From positions 1-10,951 of the forward strand of contig JAFHCF010000155.1 of the NCBI GenBank assembly GCA_048497495.1: DNA of 10,951 nucleotides, read 5' to 3'. The DNA comes from JAFHCF01 sp048497495. Its GTDB lineage: Bacteria > Pseudomonadota > Alphaproteobacteria > Rhizobiales > Ancalomicrobiaceae. Position numbers and translations under genes: made by a program. Below, one piece after another: positions 1 through 7,501 of this stretch; positions within the stretch are counted from its first letter, which is position 1; each line of letters opens with the position of its first letter. The notes below the pieces were generated by a model. The model had not been told where the DNA came from, did no database searches, and saw only the letters and a list, made by a program, of their open reading frames with translations.

Positions 1-19
1 GCCTGAACCGGACAGCAGT

Positions 20-43
20 GGGTCGAGCCCGGCAATGACGGCG
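20..43 (-). repeat. Degenerate REP-like intergenic half-repeat (tentative)
   Basis: Read on the minus strand, this stretch contains GTCATTGCCGGGCTCGACC. From memory, it resembles one arm of the short palindromic repeats scattered between genes in many Rhizobiales, where the sequence normally runs on into a CGGCAA arm. Here the second arm is not recognisable: ACTGCTGTCC follows instead. It lies downstream of clpA, where such repeats usually sit. The repeat identity is inference; only one copy is present in the window. A minus-strand frame starting at 60 and open to the window edge could instead be the start of a neighbouring gene. Confidence 0.25.
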
Positions 44-87
44 TGGGGGATCGCCACCATTCGCCATTGAGGCTCCGAAACGCGATA

Positions 88-114
88 GGCCCCCGAACCA
101 TCGGCTCGGGGGCC
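88..114 (-). terminator. Hairpin terminator downstream of clpA
   Basis: A perfect 9-bp inverted repeat, GGCCCCCGA (88-96) with TCGGGGGCC (106-114), closes a 9-nt loop. It starts about 30 bp past the clpA stop codon. There is no clear U-run on the minus strand after the stem, so it is a GC-rich hairpin rather than a textbook intrinsic terminator. Its position makes it the likely end of the clpS-clpA transcript. Confidence 0.5.
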
Positions 115-146
115 CATCGATCATCGGCCGTGGCCTCCGCCTCGGC

Positions 147-2576
<2,430 letters not shown>

Positions 2577-2586
2577 GATTTGGACC

Positions 2587-2916
2587 TCACTTCTTTTCCA
2601 TGACGCACTGCAGCGGGTGCTGGTTCTTGCGAGCGTAGTCCATCACCTGGGTGACCTTGGTCTCGGCCACCTCGTAGGTGAAGATGCCACATTCCCCCAC
2701 ACCGTGGTGGTGGACGTGCAGCATGATGCGGGTCGCGTCCTCACGGCCCTTGTTGAAGAACCGTTCGATGACGTGAATGACGAACTCCATCGGGGTGTAG
2801 TCGTCATTCAGCAGCAGAACACGGTACATGTTCGGCCGCTTCACCTTCGGACGGACCTTGGTCACCACGCCGTTGTCGGGGTCGTCGTCCCCGCGACGGG
2901 GTGGGTCCTGGCTCAT
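2587..2916 (-). CDS. clpS: ATP-dependent Clp protease adaptor ClpS
   Basis: ClpS binds proteins with bulky hydrophobic N-terminal residues and hands them to ClpA (N-end rule). The 109-residue reading has a flexible acidic N-terminus (about 1-26) and the ClpS fold from about 29 on. Residues matching the E. coli N-degron pocket are visible: N37, D38, M43 (gatekeeper) and H69 in LHVHHHG. The C-terminus PLQCVMEKK is typical of the family. The frame stays open to an ATG at 3090, but that lies upstream of the predicted transcription start, so it is rejected. Two later starts remain: ATG 2937, which adds 7 residues and has AGGAC 12 nt upstream, and ATG 2916, chosen here for length. Neither has a strong Shine-Dalgarno. 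It is the first gene of the clpS-clpA operon. Confidence 0.95.
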   Translation of the reverse strand: MSQDPPRRGDDDPDNGVVTKVRPKVKRPNMYRVLLLNDDYTPMEFVIHVIERFFNKGREDATRIMLHVHHHGVGECGIFTYEVAETKVTQVMDYARKNQHPLQCVMEKK

Positions 2917-3014
2917 GGTCGTGACGTCGACGCGCATCTCGCTTCGTAAGTCCTGCCGCCGTGGGTACGGCTCTTGGTCGAACGGGCCCGAAAGCCGATG
3001 GAAGTTCGGGTGAT

Positions 3015-3048
3015 CGACACTCCTCGGGGGTGCGGCGCCGAGGCGTCG
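3015..3048 (-). promoter_or_regulatory. Hairpin in the clpS 5' leader (tentative)
   Basis: The inverted repeat CCTCGG (3022-3027) with CCGAGG (3038-3043) is extended by CGAC (3015-3018) with GTCG (3045-3048) across a small internal loop. It lies inside the long predicted clpS leader (about 3072 to 2917). It could affect translation or message stability, but hairpins of this size are common in GC-rich DNA and no known motif is recognised. Confidence 0.25.
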
Positions 3049-3078
3049 CACCGTTCCATATGGGGTGCTTCGACGAAC

Positions 3079-3106
3079 ATTGTAGGGCAACGTCGTCAGG
3101 CCGCAA
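3079..3106 (-). promoter_or_regulatory. Sigma-70-type promoter for clpS-clpA
   Basis: On the minus strand TTGCGG (3106-3101) is followed after 16 bp by TACAAT (3084-3079), a near-consensus -35/-10 pair. Transcription would start near 3072, leaving a leader of about 155 nt before clpS. A CCCCATAT box just downstream resembles the -10 of heat-shock (RpoH) promoters, but no CTTG-type -35 stands at the right distance, so RpoH control is not supported. Confidence 0.55.
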
Positions 3107-3175
3107 TGTGCGATACGCGGCGACAGGTGCCGCGAAAGCGGGCAGCGACCCCACGGCGTGGGCGGATCTGAACGT

Positions 3176-3210
3176 GAAAAGGCCCGATCGTCGCCGATCG
3201 GGCCTTCGAA
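3176..3210 (-). terminator. Intrinsic terminator of the phasin gene
   Basis: AAGGCCCGATCG (3179-3190) and CGATCGGGCCTT (3195-3206) form a perfect 12-bp stem with a 4-nt loop. On the minus strand the stem runs into TTTT, giving a classic rho-independent terminator. It begins about 40 bp after the phasin stop and precedes the clpS promoter, so it insulates the two transcription units. Confidence 0.85.
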
Positions 3211-3247
3211 AATCGTCGGGGAGGATCGAAATCCGCCCGCGTTTCGA

Positions 3248-3577
3248 TCACTTCGCCTTGGGCATCAGAGCCTCGAAGGGCTTGGCCATTTCCTTGGCGA
3301 GGTCGGTGTAGAGCTCGCCGACCTTGGTCGACTGGGCCACCAGGCTCTCGTAGGCCTTCTTGGCATAGTCGGACTGGATCTCGACGACCTTGTCGAGGGA
3401 CTTGGCGCCGGCGAGCTGCTCGAGCGCCGAGGAGCCTTCCTCGAAGGACTTCTTCGAATAGTCGGTGATCTCGGTGGCGATGGTCTGCAGGCCCTTGGAG
3501 ATGGTGCCGAAGGCCTTCTGGGCGTTCTCGGCGTTGTCCTTGGCGAGCTTCTGGAAATCTTCGACGGAGCTGATCAT
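3248..3577 (-). CDS. Phasin family protein (PHB granule-associated)
   Basis: Phasins coat polyhydroxyalkanoate granules in the cytoplasm and control their number and size. The 109-residue protein is small, almost wholly predicted helix and rich in Ala, Lys and Glu, with heptad-like spacing. The start MISSVEDFQKLAKDNAEN and the later stretch EIQSDYAKKAYESLVAQ (about 67-83) match the phasin_2 pattern. The ATG at 3577 is preferred because GAGGA lies 8 nt upstream. An ATG three codons earlier (3586) has that GAGG directly against it. The gene is monocistronic, with its own promoter, a paired dyad likely bound by a PhaR-type repressor, and a strong terminator. PHA synthesis genes are not in the window, so granule binding is inferred from family membership. 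Confidence 0.88.
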   Translation of the reverse strand: MISSVEDFQKLAKDNAENAQKAFGTISKGLQTIATEITDYSKKSFEEGSSALEQLAGAKSLDKVVEIQSDYAKKAYESLVAQSTKVGELYTDLAKEMAKPFEALMPKAK

Positions 3578-3660
3578 CGGGGCCATCCTCGGTTCGTGGG
3601 ACGTTCGCCGCCGAACGTCCGATCGTCATCGGTGACGGATGCCTACGGCCCCGCACCATG

Positions 3661-3671
3661 TTGCGTTGCAA
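3661..3671. promoter_or_regulatory. Candidate PhaR-type operator, proximal dyad
   Basis: TTGC-GTT-GCAA is a perfect 4-bp dyad with a 3-bp spacer, inside a 17-bp site (3658-3674) that recurs inverted at 3705-3721 with 14 of 17 bases matching. It overlaps the predicted transcription start and the end of the -10 box of the phasin promoter, a position suited to repression. The TGC-N3-GCA core resembles the TGC-rich sites reported for alphaproteobacterial PhaR. The regulator's identity is inferred. Confidence 0.5.
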
Positions 3672-3699
3672 TATGTAAGCTATTTCGCGTCGCGGTCAA
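3672..3699 (-). promoter_or_regulatory. Sigma-70-type promoter of the phasin gene
   Basis: On the minus strand TTGACC (3699-3694) is followed after 16 bp by TACATA (3677-3672). This is a good -35/-10 pair in an AT-rich patch that stands out from its surroundings. Transcription would begin near 3665, giving a leader of roughly 85-90 nt. The promoter lies exactly between two TTGC-N3-GCAA dyads. Confidence 0.6.
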
Positions 3700-3707
3700 G
3701 GATTATT

Positions 3708-3718
3708 TTGCACTGCAA
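3708..3718. promoter_or_regulatory. Candidate PhaR-type operator, distal dyad
   Basis: TTGC-ACT-GCAA is the second dyad, 47 bp centre to centre from the first and just upstream of the phasin -35 box. The extended 17-bp site (3705-3721) is the inverted partner of 3658-3674. Because it also faces the plus-strand carboxypeptidase gene, it could affect that gene, although no plus-strand promoter was recognised here. Confidence 0.5.
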
Positions 3719-3775
3719 CATAAGTCGAAGCTCTTCGCCGAAGTTTACCGATCCTCAACCTCGTCGGCCGCATTC

Positions 3776-3885
3776 TGATCGGTGTGGACGACACGCCACA
3801 CGCGTCCCGCCCTTTCCGTCGCAACGGCGAAGGGCGTGGGTGCCGACGTCCCGTGAGTTTCGGGACGGGTGTGTTCGACCGATCA
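3776..3885 (+). ncRNA. Candidate structured 5' leader RNA of the carboxypeptidase gene
   Basis: TGATCGGT (3776-3783) is perfectly complementary to ACCGATCA (3878-3885), about 100 nt away. Between them lie three local hairpins: GTGG/CCAC at 3784-3799, a 10-bp stem with one bulge at 3809-3835 (GCCCTTTCCG with CGGcGAAGGGC), and a 7-bp stem at 3847-3867 (CGTCCCG with CGGGACG). Together they give a closed multi-branch fold, with a further small hairpin at 3886-3898 before the ribosome-binding site. The layout is riboswitch-like, but no known class is recognised, no promoter was identified, and GC-rich DNA makes chance pairing common. Confidence 0.3.
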
Positions 3886-3915
3886 TCGAGGCGCTCGACG
3901 ACGGGCGACGGCTTC

Positions 3916-3922
3916 GAGGAAG
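3916..3922 (+). promoter_or_regulatory. Shine-Dalgarno site fixing the GTG start of the carboxypeptidase
   Basis: GAGGAAG stands 6 nt before GTG at 3929. This supports the GTG start for the carboxypeptidase gene; no nearby in-frame ATG competes. Confidence 0.75.
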
Positions 3923-3928
3923 TGAACA

Positions 3929-5641
3929 GTGCAGTACACGCGTATCTTCGAACTCGGACGCCTGGTTTCGGCGGTTCTGGTCGGGTTGGCCGTCTGTCTC
4001 GCGACGGTGAGCGACGCCGAGGCCGGCAAGCGGAACAAGCGACAGGTCTCGGCGCGCGCCAAGGCCCATCGCGTGGTGTCGAGGAGCGACGATCTCGTCG
4101 GCTCGCCGCGCTATGCCGCGATCGTCATCGACGACAAGACCGGCAAGGTGCTCTACGCCAAGAACGCCGACGCGCCGCGCCATCCCGCCTCGCTGACCAA
4201 GATGATGACGCTCTATCTGCTGTTCGAGGACATGCAGAAGCGCAAGGTGTCGCTGTCGACGCGGCTCTCGGTCTCGGCCAAGGCGTCGTCGCAGGCGCCG
4301 ACCAAGCTCGGGCTCAGGCCCGGCCAGACCATCGCCGTGGAAGACGCCATCCGGTCGCTGGTCACCAAGTCGGCCAACGATGCCGCGGTGGCGATCGCCG
4401 AGAATCTCGGCGGATCGGAATCCGCCTTCGCCCGCCGCATGACCTCGACCGCCCGCCGGCTCGGCATGCGCGGCACCACCTTCTACAACGCCTCGGGACT
4501 GCCGAACGCCGCCCAGTACACCACGGCGCGCGACATGGTGATCCTCGGCCGGGCGTTGCAGGAGCGTTTCCCGGTGCAATACCGCTATTTCGCCACCCGC
4601 AGCTTCGCCTGGGGCAACTCCGTCCATCCCAACCACAACAAGCTGCTCTTCCGGCTCGAGGGCGTCGACGGCATCAAGACCGGCTACACCAATGCCTCGG
4701 GTTTCAACCTCGTCTCGTCCTATCGCCACGACGGGCGCCATCTCGTCGCCGCCGTGCTCGGCGGCGCGTCCGGCCGGGCCCGCGACGATCACATGGCGCG
4801 CCTCCTGACCAGCACCCTGTCGCAGGCCTCCTCCGGCTCCAAGATCAGCTCGGTGTTCAAGGAGAACGGGACCCGCGTCGCCGATACCGACGACGGCGGC
4901 GAGGACGGGCCGAGGCTCGCCGCCCTGCCGATCCCGGCGCCGCCGCGGGTGGCCGAAGCGCCGATGGCGCGGCCCCAGCCGGCGCGGGCGGAAGAACCGA
5001 TGGCGATGATGTCGGCGACCTCGGCGCCGCTGGCGATCGTCCCGACGAGGGTTTCCTACCGGCCGCGCATCGCCGCGTCCGACATCGTGCCGATCCAGCC
5101 GCCCGAGCGCGAAGTGAGCCGTTCGGCCCAGAGCGGCGCGGCGGTGGCGATGGCGCGCGCGGTGCTGTTGCCCGAAAGCGGCCGACCGATGCAGCCGATC
5201 GTGACGCCCCCGACCCGGGTCGCGGCGATCGCCCCGGTGGCCATTCCCGTCCAGGCGCCGACGCCGCGGCCGGTCGAGAAGATCTCCCTCGCCAATGCCA
5301 CGATCTCGACGCGGGAGGTGGCGGCGACCACCGGTACCCTGCCGCGCCACAAGGCGGAAGACCCGGTTCCGGTCGCCCGTGGCACGCCCCAACGCGCCGG
5401 TTGGCTGGTGCAGATCGGTGCCTACGACAGCGAGAAGGCGGCACGCGCCGCTCTCGACAAGGCCAAGAGCAAGAGTGGTTCCGCCCTCGGCCGCGTCGAT
5501 GCCTTCACCGAACCGGTGGGCGGTGGGTCGGGACGACTGTGGCGGGCTCGGTTCGCCGGGTTCAACGATCAGAAAGGCGCCGATGCGGCCTGTAAGGCCC
5601 TGAAGCGCAAGGACTTCGCGTGTCTTGCTCTGCGTCAGTGA
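3929..5641 (+). CDS. D-alanyl-D-alanine carboxypeptidase (S11) with C-terminal SPOR domain
   Basis: This penicillin-binding-type serine carboxypeptidase removes the terminal D-Ala from peptidoglycan pentapeptides in the periplasm. The 570-residue protein starts with a signal peptide (about 1-32, ending AEA). The S11 catalytic domain follows, with SLTK (88-91, nucleophile S88), SAN (148-150) and KTG (250-252). Then comes a low-complexity linker of about 170 residues rich in Ala, Pro and Arg, and finally a SPOR domain from about residue 490 (GWLVQIGAYDSEKAAR onward). SPOR domains bind denuded glycan strands at the division septum, so the enzyme is probably recruited there. The usual PBP5 C-terminal beta domain and membrane-anchoring helix are not evident. 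The GTG start is supported by GAGGAAG 6 nt upstream. The stop overlaps the convergent J-domain gene by 7 bp. Family and domain calls are firm; septal targeting is inferred. Confidence 0.93.
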   Translation: MQYTRIFELGRLVSAVLVGLAVCLATVSDAEAGKRNKRQVSARAKAHRVVSRSDDLVGSPRYAAIVIDDKTGKVLYAKNADAPRHPASLTKMMTLYLLFEDMQKRKVSLSTRLSVSAKASSQAPTKLGLRPGQTIAVEDAIRSLVTKSANDAAVAIAENLGGSESAFARRMTSTARRLGMRGTTFYNASGLPNAAQYTTARDMVILGRALQERFPVQYRYFATRSFAWGNSVHPNHNKLLFRLEGVDGIKTGYTNASGFNLVSSYRHDGRHLVAAVLGGASGRARDDHMARLLTSTLSQASSGSKISSVFKENGTRVADTDDGGEDGPRLAALPIPAPPRVAEAPMARPQPARAEEPMAMMSATSAPLAIVPTRVSYRPRIAASDIVPIQPPEREVSRSAQSGAAVAMARAVLLPESGRPMQPIVTPPTRVAAIAPVAIPVQAPTPRPVEKISLANATISTREVAATTGTLPRHKAEDPVPVARGTPQRAGWLVQIGAYDSEKAARAALDKAKSKSGSALGRVDAFTEPVGGGSGRLWRARFAGFNDQKGADAACKALKRKDFACLALRQ

Positions 5642-6402
5642 TTGGAGCGCGTCCGATGTTTGCCGATGAGCCGATCCTTGGCTTCGTTGATCTTGGCGGT
5701 CAGAAAGCCGGAGCCTCCCAGGTCGGGATGCACCGCCTTCACGAGTCGTCGATGCGCTTCCCGGACTTCCGTCTCGGACGCGCCTGGTCGAAGGCCGAGA
5801 ACCTGGTAGGCCTCCTCGTCGGTCATCGCGCCCGAGCGCGCCGCGCCGCCCTGCCGCGCTGCCGTGTCTTCCTGAGCGTGCTCGCGCCAGACGGGCGCCC
5901 GGCGGTCGAGATACGCCTCGAGCAGTGAGCGGCTCTCCGGATCGCCGCCGATCTCCCGCCACAGCGCCAAGAGGTCCTCGACCGACAGACGCGCCAGATC
6001 GAAGCCCTCGTATCGCCCGGCGAGCACGCGTCCGGACAATGTCCCGGTGTCGTGGTCGAGTTCCATCTCCAGCGCCGCCGAGCGCACCGTCGAGCGTCGG
6101 CCCCGCGCCTTGGCGCCGCCGCCGATGGCCCCGAAGAGTCCCCCCCAGGCACCGAGAAACGGTTTGACCCACGCGGCGTAACGCCCGGCGGTGGGGCCGG
6201 CGAGCATCAGCGCGAAGGCGAAGAGCGGCAGCGCCACGACGAACCGGCCGGTCAGCAGCATGGCCACGGCGAAGGCCATCAGGAAGGCGGCGCCGGCGCG
6301 CTTGACCGTCACCGCGAGCTTGGCCGGGTTGGCCGAGACGAAGCCCTGAAACAGCACGATGACGCCGATCAGGGCCGCCATCCCGAGAAACACCGCGTTC
6401 AT
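5635..6402 (-). CDS. Membrane-anchored J-domain (DnaJ-like) protein
   Basis: J-domain proteins stimulate the ATPase of DnaK/Hsp70 through an HPD motif. In this 255-residue protein a hydrophobic N-terminus has probable membrane helices at about 4-22 and 36-70. A central soluble stretch (about 105-175, SVEDLLALWREIGGDPESRS) follows, and a J domain sits at the very C-terminus (about 194-250) with HPD at 225-227. The order resembles mitochondrial Tim14/Pam18, with helices first and J domain last, rather than DnaJ, and no Gly/Phe or zinc region is present. The ATG at 6402 has AGGAG a few bases upstream. The gene follows the VWA-like gene by 41 bp, suggesting one operon, and overlaps the convergent carboxypeptidase gene by 7 bp. 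Its Hsp70 partner and substrate are unknown. Confidence 0.85.
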   Translation of the reverse strand: MNAVFLGMAALIGVIVLFQGFVSANPAKLAVTVKRAGAAFLMAFAVAMLLTGRFVVALPLFAFALMLAGPTAGRYAAWVKPFLGAWGGLFGAIGGGAKARGRRSTVRSAALEMELDHDTGTLSGRVLAGRYEGFDLARLSVEDLLALWREIGGDPESRSLLEAYLDRRAPVWREHAQEDTAARQGGAARSGAMTDEEAYQVLGLRPGASETEVREAHRRLVKAVHPDLGGSGFLTAKINEAKDRLIGKHRTRSNH

Positions 6403-6443
6403 CGTCTCTCCTCTCGCCGTCCCCGGCTCCGCGATCGCGGGTG

Positions 6444-7190
6444 TCAGTCGCCCATCCCGCCGATGAGGAGGCGAGCGCCCTCCCCGTCGCGCCGGCCCGC
6501 CAAGGCCTGGAGCGCCTTCATGCCGCCGCCGGCATAGGCCGCGACGGCGCGTAGCAGTTCCCCGAGCCGGTCGGCCGAGCCCTCGTCGAAGGGAACATGG
6601 GCACCGTGGGTCAATCTGGCAATCTCGGCGTAGACCTCGGCGACGCCGCGGTCTCGGCCCTCCTGGAACATGAAGCAGGCGACGCCGGCGAGGCTGGCGC
6701 GGCCGGCGAGGTCCCAGAGCATGGCGGGGTCCTCCTCGCAGGCGTCGCCGACGAAGGCGAGCGCGGCGACCGGGCGCTCGCGCGCCTCCGCCGCCACGTG
6801 AGCGAGCACCCGACCGATCGCCGTGGCGCCGGCGCGGCATTCCAGGCGGTCCATGACGCGGGCGAGGTCGCCGGCTTCCGCGAACCAGCGGCTGGCGCGG
6901 CATTCGCCCTGGCCGCGATAATAGACGAGTTGAACCTCGAGGCCGCCGAGACGGGCGGCTTCCTCGAACATCGTCGCCTGCAGCTTCGCGGCGCGATCCC
7001 AGGTCGGGCGGCGGCTGGCGGTGGCGTCGAGGGCGAAGATCAGCCGGCCGCCGGCGGTGCGACGGGCCTTCCGCGCGGTCTCGCCGAGAAAGCGGGCGAT
7101 GGCGTCGGTGCTCGAGCGCTCGACGCCGGTCTGCGACGGGGCGCGGTCGAGATCGTGCGGCGGGCGATCCTTCGATCCGTCTCCTGACAT
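6444..7190 (-). CDS. VWA-like (von Willebrand factor A fold) protein of unknown role
   Basis: The 248-residue protein has no signal peptide or membrane helix, so it is probably cytoplasmic. After a charged, disordered N-terminus (about 1-30) comes a Rossmann-like pattern of alternating strands and helices. LIFALDATAS (50-59) supplies a MIDAS-like D-x-T-x-S with D55, T57 and S59. T123 in GATAIG and D149 in LAFVGDACEE are the likely remaining metal-site residues. The first MIDAS serine is Thr here, a tolerated but less common variant. VWA domains usually mediate metal-dependent protein contacts, often with a chaperone or AAA partner. Here the gene lies just upstream of a J-domain gene on the same strand. 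The ATG at 7190 begins MSGDGSKDRPP; the open frame upstream to 7454 is Arg/Pro-rich and unlikely to be coding. The Shine-Dalgarno is weak. Confidence 0.72.
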   Translation of the reverse strand: MSGDGSKDRPPHDLDRAPSQTGVERSSTDAIARFLGETARKARRTAGGRLIFALDATASRRPTWDRAAKLQATMFEEAARLGGLEVQLVYYRGQGECRASRWFAEAGDLARVMDRLECRAGATAIGRVLAHVAAEARERPVAALAFVGDACEEDPAMLWDLAGRASLAGVACFMFQEGRDRGVAEVYAEIARLTHGAHVPFDEGSADRLGELLRAVAAYAGGGMKALQALAGRRDGEGARLLIGGMGD

Positions 7191-7501
7191 GGCTTCGGCA
7201 GATCCTCTCGGCTGCGGCGGGCTCGCGCCGGACACCTCCCGGATAGCATCTCGGCGGGCTCCCGCCCATCCCTTCGGTGGAAGGCTCGGGCCACGGCGGG
7301 CGCCGACCCTTCCGATTTTCTGGGCGAAAAGGCCGTGGTTCGACGGGCGCCGGCCCGTCCCCGCCCTGTCGCTTCGTCGTTTTGCCGAATTTCGATCGAT
7401 AGAGTACGACTGGCGCGACGGCGTCGGTTCTGCCATTCTCCCGCGCCGCAACAAGGACTTGCGGCGCCGGCGAATTGGCCGCGACGACGGGAGAGACCGG
7501 G
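7191..7501. other. Divergent intergenic region between the VWA-like gene and panC
   Basis: No gene is supported in these 311 bp. The region holds a possible panC promoter near 7382-7410 and a 7-bp inverted repeat, GACGGGC (7342-7348) with GCCCGTC (7353-7359), around a GCCG loop. The inverted repeat lies upstream of that promoter and could be an operator or chance. A short AT-richer patch at 7312-7330 may belong to the VWA-like promoter, but no convincing -35/-10 pair was found on that strand. Confidence 0.4.
7382..7410 (+). promoter_or_regulatory. Possible panC promoter
   Basis: TTGCCG (7382-7387) and TACGAC (7405-7410) are spaced by 17 bp in the most AT-rich part of the divergent intergenic region, about 90 bp before the panC start. 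The -10 match is only moderate. Confidence 0.35.

Noticed and set aside
3057..3064. RpoH-like -10 box (CCCCATAT) before clpS
   Set aside because: No CTTG-type -35 at a proper distance; the nearest TTG is about 22 bp away.
2917..3090. Longer clpS beginning at 3090
   Set aside because: The extra residues do not resemble ClpS, and the start would lie upstream of the predicted transcription start near 3072.
3755..6172. Long minus-strand open frame (805 codons) opposite the carboxypeptidase gene
   Set aside because: It is Arg/Gly/His-rich low-complexity sequence typical of antisense frames. It covers the carboxypeptidase gene with its intact catalytic motifs, and runs across the J-domain gene in the wrong frame.
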